Assembly (NCBI GenBank): GCA_047623825.1
Contig: JBLHOS010000011.1
Span: forward strand, 1 to 48,516
DNA: 48,516 bases
From: JBLHOS01 sp047623825
GTDB taxonomy: Bacteria; Pseudomonadota; Alphaproteobacteria; Rhodobacterales; Rhodobacteraceae
Direction: 5' to 3'
The position numbers and the translations under genes were made by a program. This document shows, piece after piece, positions 7,111 to 15,195 of the stretch. Below the pieces are notes generated by a model. It did not search any database. It was given only the letters and a program-made list of their open reading frames with translations, and had not been told where the DNA came from. Within the stretch, counting starts at the first letter, position 1, and the number at the start of each line of letters is the position of its first letter.

Positions 7111-8307
7111 TCAAACCGCTGACAGTTGGCTGTTCTTGAGAAAACACTTATCGAAAAGCGACGCACCAGCGGCTCCGATTGCACGAGCATTCGGGCCGAT
7201 GCTGCCCTCCTCAATTCGGGGCAACCGCAATCCGCGTGCGTCGAGCTCAACCAATCGCATCCGAGTTTTCTCGACAAGGGAGGCCCGGACGCTTTCTGGA
7301 AAGCCGCCATCGATAACCACCGCTTTAAAATCAATGACCGAACAGGCTGACAGCGCAGCTTTGGCCAGCTCAAGCGCTGTCTGCTCAATCCAAGGCGACA
7401 GGTATTCGTCGAACCCGGTCCAAGTTGGTTGGTTGGACCAAAGCCTGCGCGGATCAAGACCAGCCGCAGACAATTGCGCCTCAAGCAGAAAAATAGATGC
7501 CGTATCAATCAGTTGCTTGGAGGTTCCGTCGGGCTGAGTTGAGCGCAGTGACCCAAAGGCGCCGGCATTACCCCCGGGGCCCTCCACCAGTGCATTGGAC
7601 ATTACGACACCGCCACCCACAAACGCACCAACAAAGAAATATGCATAATCACTAAAAACTTTACCGCGGCCAAAAATATGCTCGGCCTGACAGGCCGCTG
7701 TCGCATCATTCACAATATGGATCGGCAAGTTGGTGATCGCGCGGACCTTCTCTTCCAAATCTGTAGTTTCCCATTCATCAAAGACTGAGCGCGGCGTACC
7801 AAGCGAATTATGCCAATTCCAGATTTGGAACGGCATCGCCACACCAATGCCAGTCAACCGGGCAATCGCCTCCTTACTCATCTCATTGGCAATGGTCTCA
7901 AGACTCTGGGCCAGAAAGGCGACAATCTGGGACATCACTGGATAGTCGTAGGTCGATTGCGCCGTGCTGTGGACCTTGCCGTGCAGATCCATCAAGACGA
8001 CATCAGCACTACGTCGCCCAATCTTCAGCCCCAATGAATAGGCGCCATCGGCTGCCAGCGTCATCGGGATTGACGGTTTGCCGACCTTGCCCCGAATGGG
8101 CGTGCCACGTGTAATATAGCCGTCGCGTTCAAGACCGCGCAGGATTACCGACACAGTTTGCGGCGAGACCCCGGCCAATCGAGACAGCTCACTTCCGGGC
8201 AGCGCCCCGTGGCGCAACAGCAAAGACATTATCAATCGCTCGTTGTGGTCACGCACGCCTTGCTGGTTTGCTCCACCTGCTAGGGTGCTGACCTGATCTG
8301 CATGCAT
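7111..8307 (-). CDS. ROK-family transcriptional regulator of the frc-like sugar operon
   Basis: This 398-residue protein has an N-terminal winged helix-turn-helix (about 20-75, LSRLAGVSPQTVSVILRGLE) followed by a ROK sugar-binding domain (from about 88). The ROK signature normally reading GxAGExGH is degenerate here (GGNAGAFGSLRS), and the CxCGxxGC zinc motif is missing. It is therefore probably a sensor without kinase activity. It is divergent from frcB across a 170-base gap containing an AT-rich dyad, the same arrangement as the fructose regulator frcR and frcBCA in Sinorhizobium. It most likely represses the transporter until the sugar or its phosphate is bound. The exact inducer is inferred, not shown. 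Confidence 0.85.
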   Translation of the reverse strand: MHADQVSTLAGGANQQGVRDHNERLIMSLLLRHGALPGSELSRLAGVSPQTVSVILRGLERDGYITRGTPIRGKVGKPSIPMTLAADGAYSLGLKIGRRSADVVLMDLHGKVHSTAQSTYDYPVMSQIVAFLAQSLETIANEMSKEAIARLTGIGVAMPFQIWNWHNSLGTPRSVFDEWETTDLEEKVRAITNLPIHIVNDATAACQAEHIFGRGKVFSDYAYFFVGAFVGGGVVMSNALVEGPGGNAGAFGSLRSTQPDGTSKQLIDTASIFLLEAQLSAAGLDPRRLWSNQPTWTGFDEYLSPWIEQTALELAKAALSACSVIDFKAVVIDGGFPESVRASLVEKTRMRLVELDARGLRLPRIEEGSIGPNARAIGAAGASLFDKCFLKNSQLSAV

Positions 8308-8348
8308 AATATGTACCCTATTCGCCTGAAATCTCAGCGCTCCTCATT

Positions 8349-8377
8349 AATAAGTCAACTAGATTTACTTATTGACT
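8349..8377. promoter_or_regulatory. Candidate ROK-regulator operator
   Basis: Two overlapping inverted repeats lie midway between the ROK gene and frcB. AATAAGT (8349-8355) pairs with ACTTATT (8367-8373), and AGTCAA (8353-8358) with TTGACT (8372-8377). TTGACT could also be a -35 element for frcB. AT-rich dyads of this kind are typical ROK (NagC/XylR) sites. No second copy was found. Confidence 0.5.
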
Positions 8378-8477
8378 GTCGGCTGGAAATCGGAGTTGAA
8401 TGCGCCCTGTCTGTTAAGGAATGGACCGAAACCGGCGCGACATTTGTCCGGAAATATGTTCTAGGGAGGAACACTAA

Positions 8478-9497
8478 ATGAAAAAGTTGCTGGCCGGTAC
8501 GGCCCTTGCATTGATGACGACAAGCGGGATGGCTCTGGCAGACGGCCATGGCACATCGGCATGTCTCATCACCAAAACCGATACAAACCCCTTCTTTGTC
8601 AAAATGCGCGAAGGTGCCTTGGCCGCAGCTGAGGAATTAGGCATCACGCTCAATACCTATGCCGGTCAGGTTGACGGCGACCATGAAACACAGGTCGCTG
8701 CAATCGAGACATGTATTGCGAGTGGGGCATCAGGTATCTTGATCACTGCCTCTGACACGTCTTCGATTGTCTCAGCCGTTGAACAGGCGCGCGACGCAGG
8801 TCTTTTGGTCATTGCCCTCGACACCCCGCTTGAACCGATTGATGCGGCAGACGCAACTTTTGCGACCGACAACTTCCTTGCAGGCGTTCTGATCGGCCAA
8901 TGGGCAGCAGCCACTTTGGGTGACGACGCTGCAAACGCACGGATCGGCATGCTTGATCTTGCTGTCAGCCAGCCAACAGTTGGTGTTCTGCGCGATCAGG
9001 GGTTCTTGACCGGATTTGGCATCGACGTTGGTGATCCAAGCCGTTGGGGCGACGAAACTGACGCCCGTATCGTTGGTAACGAAGTAACCCAAGGCAACGA
9101 AGAAGGCGGACGCCGCGCGATGGAAAACCTGCTGGCGCTGGATCCTACGATCAACGTCGTCTACACAATCAATGAGCCGGCCGCCGCTGGTGCCTATGAG
9201 GCGCTGCGCGCGATTGGTCGCGAGAATGACGTTCTGATCGTCTCAGTTGATGGTGGCTGCCCGGGTATTCAAAACATCGCGGACGGTGTGATTGGTGCGA
9301 CTTCCCAGCAATACCCGCTGTTGATGGCCTCCCTTGGGATCCAGGCGATTGCGCAATACGCGGCTGACGGTACTCTGCCCGCGCCGACAGAAGGCAAAAA
9401 CTTCTTTGATACAGGCGTTGCCCTGGTCACGGATGCACCGGTCGACGGTGTTGAATCGATCAGTGTCGAAGAAGGCATGAACCTCTGCTGGGGCTGA
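8478..9497 (+). CDS. frcB: Sugar ABC transporter periplasmic binding protein, FrcB-like
   Basis: This is a 339-residue periplasmic binding protein of the Peripla_BP_4 (ribose/galactose) fold. The signal peptide runs to about residue 21 (GMALA), followed by the mature start DGHG. The sequence ACLITKTDTNPFFVKM and the later TINEPAAAGAYEAL and SVDGGCPG closely follow the high-affinity fructose-binding protein FrcB of Sinorhizobium meliloti, which also takes ribose and mannose. A strong AGGGAGGA site precedes the ATG. It is the first gene of frcB-frcC-frcA. A terminator-like hairpin after it probably keeps binding protein in excess over the membrane parts. Substrate is inferred from family resemblance. 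Confidence 0.9.
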   Translation: MKKLLAGTALALMTTSGMALADGHGTSACLITKTDTNPFFVKMREGALAAAEELGITLNTYAGQVDGDHETQVAAIETCIASGASGILITASDTSSIVSAVEQARDAGLLVIALDTPLEPIDAADATFATDNFLAGVLIGQWAAATLGDDAANARIGMLDLAVSQPTVGVLRDQGFLTGFGIDVGDPSRWGDETDARIVGNEVTQGNEEGGRRAMENLLALDPTINVVYTINEPAAAGAYEALRAIGRENDVLIVSVDGGCPGIQNIADGVIGATSQQYPLLMASLGIQAIAQYAADGTLPAPTEGKNFFDTGVALVTDAPVDGVESISVEEGMNLCWG

Positions 9498-9517
9498 AAT
9501 TACGGCACTAGCATCTG

Positions 9518-9549
9518 AAAAAGGGCGGGCCATTGACCCGCCCTTTTTT
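9518..9549 (+). terminator. Intra-operon attenuator hairpin after frcB
   Basis: The 12-bp stem AAAAAGGGCGGG (9518-9529) / CCCGCCCTTTTT (9537-9548) has loop CCATTGA and ends in a T-run, a textbook intrinsic terminator. Because frcC and frcA follow on the same strand, partial read-through is expected. Confidence 0.85.
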
Positions 9550-9589
9550 AAAGAGAATGATCGCTGAGGGAAGAGGAGGACGTCCGGAT

Positions 9590-10669
9590 ATGCCGACGCA
9601 AGACGATTATGAAGGCGCGGCGCAAGATGCCGGGAAAGTCGCCGAATTTGCGAATGACCGTCATGGGCTGTTGCAGAAGGTCCAGCATGCGCTGCATTTG
9701 ACCCCCTCTCTGGTCCCCCTAGTGGTGCTGGTTGTCTCAGTTATCGCGTTCGGCGTTCTGCTGGGCTCGAGCTTTTTCTCACCCTTTGCGCTGACGTTGA
9801 TCCTGCAACAGGTCCAAATTGTCGGCATTGTGGCCGCGGCCCAAAGTTTGGTTATCCTGACTGCGGGCATTGATCTAAGCGTGGGGGCCATCATGGTTCT
9901 CAGCTCCGTTGTGATGGGCCAATTCACATTCCGCTACGGATTGCCGGTTGAGGTCGCGGTGGCCTGCGGTCTGCTATGTGGCATGATCTGTGGCTATATC
10001 AACGGCTGGCTTGTGGCCGTTATGAAGCTTCCGCCCTTCATCGTGACCCTTGGGATGTGGCAAATCGTTTTGGCCACCAATTACCTATATTCCGCAAATG
10101 AAACCATTCGCAGTCAAGACATACAGGATCAGGCGCCACTGCTTCAGCTGTTTGGCACAACGATCAAGATCGGCGCGGATGAGCAGGGGCGCGGTGGCGC
10201 TACCTTTACCGTCGGCGTCATTTTCATGGTGGTTTTAGTCGCGGTGCTTTCGTACGCCTTGCGCCAAACAGCATGGGGGCGCCATGTTTACGCCGTTGGC
10301 GATGACCCAGAGGCCGCTGAACTGTCGGGCGTCAACGTCCGCAAAACTCTGATCTCTGTCTATGTGTTGTCGGGTCTGATCTGTGCTTTTGCCGGATGGG
10401 CCCTGATCGGGCGCATCGGATCTGTCTCACCAACCTCTGGCCAATTGGCAAATATCGAAAGCATCACGGCTGTGGTGATCGGGGGCATCTCGCTCTTTGG
10501 CGGGCGCGGCTCAATCGTGGGTGCCCTTTTTGGGGCGCTGATCGTTGGTGTCTTCTCGCTTGGCCTGCGCCTGATGGGGGCGGATGCGCAATGGACCTAT
10601 CTGTTGATCGGGGTCTTGATCATCGCGGCGGTCGCAGTCGATCAATGGATCAGAAGGGTGTCTGTCTGA
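9590..10669 (+). CDS. frcC: Sugar ABC transporter permease, FrcC-like
   Basis: This 359-residue inner-membrane permease of the BPD_transp_2 (RbsC) family has about nine or ten hydrophobic segments between residues 45 and 355. Conserved parts include LTAGIDLSVGAIMVLSS, FIVTLGMWQIVLA and GGRGSIVGALFGALIVGVFS, which match FrcC of Sinorhizobium. The start was set at 9590 because AGAGGAGG lies ten bases upstream and the longer frame from 9533 begins inside the terminator hairpin; an ATG at 9557 is a weaker option. Its stop overlaps the frcA start by one base (TGATG). It forms the membrane channel with FrcA. Confidence 0.9.
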   Translation: MPTQDDYEGAAQDAGKVAEFANDRHGLLQKVQHALHLTPSLVPLVVLVVSVIAFGVLLGSSFFSPFALTLILQQVQIVGIVAAAQSLVILTAGIDLSVGAIMVLSSVVMGQFTFRYGLPVEVAVACGLLCGMICGYINGWLVAVMKLPPFIVTLGMWQIVLATNYLYSANETIRSQDIQDQAPLLQLFGTTIKIGADEQGRGGATFTVGVIFMVVLVAVLSYALRQTAWGRHVYAVGDDPEAAELSGVNVRKTLISVYVLSGLICAFAGWALIGRIGSVSPTSGQLANIESITAVVIGGISLFGGRGSIVGALFGALIVGVFSLGLRLMGADAQWTYLLIGVLIIAAVAVDQWIRRVSV

Positions 10670-11442
10670 TGGAACCCATTCTTCGAGCAACTGGTCTGGT
10701 GAAACGCTATGGCCGTGTCACAGCCCTTGATCATTGTGATTTTGAACTGTTTCCCGGGGAAATTCTGGGTGTCATCGGTGATAATGGAGCTGGCAAAAGT
10801 TCCCTGATCAAGGCCGTTTCGGGCGCTGTGATCCCTGATGAAGGCAAGGTTTATCTGGACGGCAAGGAAGTGCGCTTCACCACCCCGATCGATGCGCGCA
10901 ACGCCGGGATAGAGACGGTGTACCAAACACTCGCCATGTCGCCAGCACTGTCAATAGCTGACAATTTGTTCATGGGGCGTGAGTTGCGCAAACCCGGCAT
11001 CGCAGGCAGCGTATTTCGCCAATTAGACCGTCCCCGCATGGAAAAGATAGCGCGCGAAAAACTGACCGAGCTGGGGCTGATGACTATCCAGAACATCAAT
11101 CAGGCAGTTGAGACGCTGTCAGGTGGGCAACGCCAAGGCGTTGCTGTGGCGCGGGCTGCGACGTTCGGGTCAAAAGTGATCATTCTGGATGAGCCGACAG
11201 CGGCCCTTGGCGTCAAGGAAAGCCGCAAGGTGTTGGAGCTGATCCTCGACGTAAAATCTCGTGGCATCCCGATTATCTTGATCTCTCACAACATGCCGCA
11301 TGTCTTTGAGGTTGCCGACCGGATCCATATCCACCGACTAGGTAAGCGGCTTTGTGTAATTGATCCCAAGGATCATTCGATGTCTGACGCAGTGGCCTAT
11401 ATGACTGGCGCAATGGAGCCAGAGGGCATCGCGGCCACTTAA
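10669..11442 (+). CDS. frcA: Sugar ABC transporter ATPase, FrcA-like
   Basis: This 257-residue protein has a single ABC domain, unlike the duplicated RbsA/XylG proteins, and FrcA is also of the single-domain type. Walker A GDNGAGKSS (37-45), Q-loop Gln86, signature LSGGQRQ (150-156), Walker B VIILDEP (170-176) and switch His207 are all present. It would power uptake through FrcC at the cytoplasmic face. A longer frame reaching back to 10396 only overlaps frcC; the ATG at 10669, sharing one base with the frcC stop, fits coupled translation. It ends tail-to-tail with the FGGY kinase, with a 4-base overlap. Confidence 0.92.
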   Translation: MEPILRATGLVKRYGRVTALDHCDFELFPGEILGVIGDNGAGKSSLIKAVSGAVIPDEGKVYLDGKEVRFTTPIDARNAGIETVYQTLAMSPALSIADNLFMGRELRKPGIAGSVFRQLDRPRMEKIAREKLTELGLMTIQNINQAVETLSGGQRQGVAVARAATFGSKVIILDEPTAALGVKESRKVLELILDVKSRGIPIILISHNMPHVFEVADRIHIHRLGKRLCVIDPKDHSMSDAVAYMTGAMEPEGIAAT

Positions 11443-12881
11443 CCCACTGATTTCAGGGCATGGTAGAACTGGCGGTACAGCGTCAGCGCCTGTGTGTGGT
11501 GGTCTGCACGCGTCAGATCCGGCTGAAAAACTCGGTCGACTTTTGGGGGTGTAATCACATCTGACATCGGCAACCCGACCGCCAGCATCGCCAGACGTGC
11601 AGCTCCCATCGATGGACCGGCACCGGCGTCCACGCCGCGATGGATCTCAACCCCCAGCACATCCGCCAAAGTCTGCATCAAAAAATTACTTTGTGCGCCA
11701 CCACCGACGGCCAATGGCGCCTCGATCTGTGTGCCTGCCGCGCGCAATGCGTCTGCGGCATCAGCAAAACTATAGGCGATTGCCTCAACCACGGCACGCA
11801 TCATGTGGGGTGCACCCATACCGTCACCAAGCCCCCAGAAACCGGCTCGAATATTACCATCACCATGCGGTGTCCGCTCGCCTGTCAGGTAGGGCAAAAA
11901 CAGCGGGCCAGATGGCACATGTTCCGCCGCTTCCAGCAACTTCTCGATTGGCTGATTTGCGACGCCCGCAAACCAGGCGATCGGGCGCGCGCCGTTCAGC
12001 ATTGCAGCCATCTGAAACCAAAGGTCCGGCAAAGTATGGGCATATGCATGCACCATAGCACTGGGGTTAGGGCGGTAGCTGTCGGTTGTGACAAATAACT
12101 GACCAGAGGTGCCAAGTGAGATCAACGCATCGCCATTTCTAACGGCGCCGACGCCAAGCGCACCTGTAGCGGCATCACCGCCCCCTGTCGCCACCGCAAT
12201 TCCGGGGCGCAAACCAAGTTCTTGCGCAGCTACTTTGTGCAAAACCCCTGAAACTGCCGCGCCACTTTGGATCTGCGGCAACCAGTCCGGATCGGTCTGG
12301 CTGGCGGCACAAAGCGCATTTGACCAGCTGCGATCGCGCTGATCCATCCACAATGTTCCCGCCGCATCAGAGGGGTCGGTCGCCAATCCACCATGCAGCC
12401 GCCAGCCGATATAGTCCTTGGGCAGTAAGATATGGCGCAGCTGGCTGTAAATCCGGGGCGCGTGATCGTGCAACCACATGATCTTCGGCGCGGTAAAACC
12501 CGGCATCGCACCAACCCCCGCAATCATACCATGATCCGGAATCTTTTCGGCTAATTGATCACATTGCGCCTGTGCACGGCTGTCATTCCACAAGATCGCG
12601 GGCGCCAGCGGGGTCATGTTAGCCCCTAGCAAAACGGCCGAATGCATTTGCCCGCTTAGCCCGATGGCGCGCACCAACTCCAGATCGATACTGTTCTGTT
12701 TAGTCAGTACCGCCAGCGCCTGCTTTAGGGCTTGCCACCAGCTTGCAGGATCTTGTTCGCTTGCGCCGCGAAATGGATGTTGCGTCGTCAGCGGTGCAGC
12801 ACCGCCCGCAAGCAACGCACCTGCCTGTGACACAGCGCAGACCTTAACGGCAGAGGTGCCTATATCGATGCCCAGAAACAT
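11439..12881 (-). CDS. FGGY-family carbohydrate kinase, xylulokinase-like
   Basis: This 480-residue kinase has the FGGY N-terminal phosphate loop (GIDIGTSAVK, residues 4-13), LSGQMHSAVLL (about 74), the catalytic Asp in TGGGDAATGALG (about 233) and a C-terminal ATP-site segment GGGAQSNFLMQTLADVLG. It phosphorylates a sugar or polyol with ATP, and xylulokinase (XylB) is the closest family by overall look. It lies opposite the frc genes and converges on frcA, overlapping by four bases, whereas the Sinorhizobium frc operon carries a kinase gene on the same strand. Whether it acts on xylulose, fructose or another ketose cannot be settled from sequence. Confidence 0.85.
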   Translation of the reverse strand: MFLGIDIGTSAVKVCAVSQAGALLAGGAAPLTTQHPFRGASEQDPASWWQALKQALAVLTKQNSIDLELVRAIGLSGQMHSAVLLGANMTPLAPAILWNDSRAQAQCDQLAEKIPDHGMIAGVGAMPGFTAPKIMWLHDHAPRIYSQLRHILLPKDYIGWRLHGGLATDPSDAAGTLWMDQRDRSWSNALCAASQTDPDWLPQIQSGAAVSGVLHKVAAQELGLRPGIAVATGGGDAATGALGVGAVRNGDALISLGTSGQLFVTTDSYRPNPSAMVHAYAHTLPDLWFQMAAMLNGARPIAWFAGVANQPIEKLLEAAEHVPSGPLFLPYLTGERTPHGDGNIRAGFWGLGDGMGAPHMMRAVVEAIAYSFADAADALRAAGTQIEAPLAVGGGAQSNFLMQTLADVLGVEIHRGVDAGAGPSMGAARLAMLAVGLPMSDVITPPKVDRVFQPDLTRADHHTQALTLYRQFYHALKSVG

Positions 12882-12937
12882 GCTGCCCCCTATAAGGATC
12901 TATTCAAACCCGCGTTCAGTTCTGTAAACCGAATGTT

Positions 12938-12957
12938 GCCACGCATGACGGCGTGGC
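12938..12957. terminator. Weak hairpin between kinase and LysR genes
   Basis: The 7-bp stem GCCACGC (12938-12944) / GCGTGGC (12951-12957) with a 6-base loop lies between the LysR stop and the kinase start, both on the minus strand. There is no T-run, so termination is uncertain. Confidence 0.3.
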
Positions 12958-13016
12958 GCCCGGCCCCAAATTCCTGATCTTACGACCAGAGTCCATAGGG
13001 CCAAGTTCACGCTGGC

Positions 13017-13931
13017 TTAGCCTGCATTGTCGAGCGCTATTTCACTCATTGCCGCGGCTTGCAGCCAGACCAGAACCCGGTCGGTTGGGCTATTGGCCTG
13101 CGCACTCTGGCCTGCCACCAAATAAAACGCGTCCTTCGGAATGATCTGTGGGCAATCGAGACAGCAAAGCTGCCCCTGACGGATCAGATCGCCAGAATTT
13201 GATCGCCAACCCAACATGATACCCTGCCCGTTCAAGGCAGCCTGCGTTGCCTGAACATAGTTGGTGAAATGCAACCCACGCCCGGACACCGATGGCAGAC
13301 CTGCCTGCCGCAGATACACACCCCAAGTAATCCAGCGCGGATCGTCGACATTGACATGAATAAGCGGTGCTTGCTGAAGCAGCGGCCGCCCTAGATCAAG
13401 GCTTGCCAGCAGCGCGGGCGAGCATACGGGCTGAAGACGCTCCTCCATCAAGGGGCTGACCAGTCCATCGCTCCAATGCCCGGCACCGTACCGGATGGCT
13501 AGATCCACGCCGCGCCCAAGAGCGGGCGCGCCCTGCCCGGTAGTCATCACATTGATCGCAATGTCAGACATCTCGGCAGACAGAACCGCCAGTTTTGGCA
13601 TCAACCAATAAGTCGCTATGCCTATTGAGCATGCGATGGTCACCTCATTCTCTGCTTCTGGCGCCAAATGCTCTATCTGGTCGATCGCATCCGCGATCCG
13701 GCTCAACCCGTCACGCGTCGCCTCGTATAGCAGCGTTCCTGCCTTGGTCAGCGTCGCGGGACGGGTTGAGCGGTCCAATAATATGGCCCCCAGATCCCGC
13801 TCTAGCTGGGTCAGGGACTGGCTAACAGCAGGCTGCGTCACATTCAGGGCCGCGGCTGCCTGACCAAACCCACCCAACGTCACAATCTTATCGAAAACCA
13901 CCAAAAGGCGAAGGGATGGAAGAGAATACAT
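13017..13931 (-). CDS. LysR-family transcriptional regulator (GcvA-like)
   Basis: This 304-residue LysR protein has an N-terminal winged helix-turn-helix (about 5-62, with FGQAAAALNVTQPAVSQSLTQ) and a substrate-binding domain (about 90-290). The spacing and motifs such as DLAIRYGAG and WITWGVYL place it near the GcvA group. It is divergent from the dioxygenase/aldolase pair over 133 bases, the usual LysR arrangement, so it probably activates that operon and represses itself. A partly symmetric ATAA-N8-TTAT lies directly before its start. The co-inducer is unknown and may be the dioxygenase substrate. Confidence 0.88.
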   Translation of the reverse strand: MYSLPSLRLLVVFDKIVTLGGFGQAAAALNVTQPAVSQSLTQLERDLGAILLDRSTRPATLTKAGTLLYEATRDGLSRIADAIDQIEHLAPEAENEVTIACSIGIATYWLMPKLAVLSAEMSDIAINVMTTGQGAPALGRGVDLAIRYGAGHWSDGLVSPLMEERLQPVCSPALLASLDLGRPLLQQAPLIHVNVDDPRWITWGVYLRQAGLPSVSGRGLHFTNYVQATQAALNGQGIMLGWRSNSGDLIRQGQLCCLDCPQIIPKDAFYLVAGQSAQANSPTDRVLVWLQAAAMSEIALDNAG

Positions 13932-13933
13932 TC

Positions 13934-13949
13934 ATAACCTATGGATTAT
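13934..13949. promoter_or_regulatory. Candidate LysR-type operator
   Basis: The partly symmetric ATAA-N8-TTAT (13934-13949) lies immediately upstream of the LysR start in the divergent region. It is short and imperfect for the T-N11-A rule, so support is weak. Confidence 0.25.
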
Positions 13950-14064
13950 ATTTACGTCAGTTTTTTCAGACTTCCCATTTCGCGCGCGCTGGTCAAGTAT
14001 TTTATATTGTTGCCTTCTTGCAAGGCATTGCACCCAAATCAACCATAACAGGGACAGCGTATCT

Positions 14065-15195
14065 ATGAACATGATGACATTAGACAGGGTGATGCTGAAA
14101 TCCACGGGTTTGGACATCGTATTACCGTCTGGAAAAAGTGCGTATTTCAATTACTTTTGGCTGCGCGACAATTGCCCGACCTCATTTGATCCGGTGACCC
14201 GTGAGCGCAGTTTTGATGTCTTTTCGTTAGACCAGCCGCCAGTCCCAAAATCCGCCGTTATCAACGATGACACGCTAGAGCTCATCTGGGCCGCGGACAA
14301 CCATGTCACCCGACACACCCTAGAGTTTTTAGTCGATCACAGCGTGCCTGCGCGGCGCGCCGATCCCGCCGATTTACCGCGCAAGCCTTGGTTCGCGGAT
14401 CATTATCCGTCGATCGCACGCGCCTCCCAACCCACGTTGAAAGCAGACCCAACAGCAGTGGCGGAATTTGCCCGTGCTTTGCTGGTTGACGGAGTTGGCA
14501 TCATCGGTGACATGCCGGCGACCGAACAGGGATTGGCTGAGACCGCCCCCCTGTTTGGTTATATCCGCGCGTCATTCTTTGGCGATTTCTTTGACGTTAA
14601 AACTCACATCAACCCAACAAACTTGGCCTTTACCGCAGCAGCGTTGGAGTTTCACACCGATCTTCCGGCTGAGGACATAGCTCCGGGCATTCAATACCTG
14701 CACTGCATCGCCAACAGTGTCGAAGGTGGCGACAACTTATTCTTAGACGGCGTCGCTGTAGCCAACGACTTTCGCGTTCAATATCCCGATGAATTCAAAC
14801 TACTGACCGAAACCGAGATCCCATTTTTCTGTGAGCATGAAAATTTTGACATGCGCGCACGCCAACATGTGATTGAGCTAGATCCAAATGGTGATGTCTC
14901 AGGCGTCACGATCAGTGGCCATATGGAGGATATCTTTGATCACTCCCAAGAGTTTCTGGACAGCTATTACCCTGCATATTGCCGGTTTGGTCGTATGATG
15001 CATTCTGAGAAATACGTGATGCGGTTTCGGTTGAAGGCGGGGGAATGCATCGTTTTTGACAACCACCGGATCGTTCATGGCCGTGACAGCTACACCGCCA
15101 GCAGCGGCGACCGACACCTTAAGGGATGCTATACAGATCGCGGAGAGATGCGCAGCACCTTCCGCGCCCTGACAACCAAGGGTCGGTTCCAATGA
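14065..15195 (+). CDS. Gamma-butyrobetaine/trimethyllysine-type 2-oxoglutarate dioxygenase
   Basis: This 376-residue Fe(II)/2-oxoglutarate oxygenase of the TauD/BBOX family has a GBBH-like N-terminal domain (about 5-95, containing WLRDNC) and a double-stranded beta-helix domain. The metal triad is His197 and Asp199 (EFHTDL) with His338 (DNHRIVHGRDSY); an Arg near 350 (GDRHLKG) could bind 2-oxoglutarate. Relatives hydroxylate gamma-butyrobetaine to carnitine or trimethyllysine to 3-hydroxytrimethyllysine. In human BBOX1 the N-domain binds zinc through three Cys and one His; here only the Cys of WLRDNC remains. The stop overlaps the aldolase start (ATGA). The true substrate is uncertain, though a quaternary amine is likely. 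Confidence 0.85.
   Translation: MNMMTLDRVMLKSTGLDIVLPSGKSAYFNYFWLRDNCPTSFDPVTRERSFDVFSLDQPPVPKSAVINDDTLELIWAADNHVTRHTLEFLVDHSVPARRADPADLPRKPWFADHYPSIARASQPTLKADPTAVAEFARALLVDGVGIIGDMPATEQGLAETAPLFGYIRASFFGDFFDVKTHINPTNLAFTAAALEFHTDLPAEDIAPGIQYLHCIANSVEGGDNLFLDGVAVANDFRVQYPDEFKLLTETEIPFFCEHENFDMRARQHVIELDPNGDVSGVTISGHMEDIFDHSQEFLDSYYPAYCRFGRMMHSEKYVMRFRLKAGECIVFDNHRIVHGRDSYTASSGDRHLKGCYTDRGEMRSTFRALTTKGRFQ

Noticed and set aside
10396..10668. N-terminal extension of the FrcA frame
   Set aside because: It overlaps the frcC gene entirely and the family start is at 10669.
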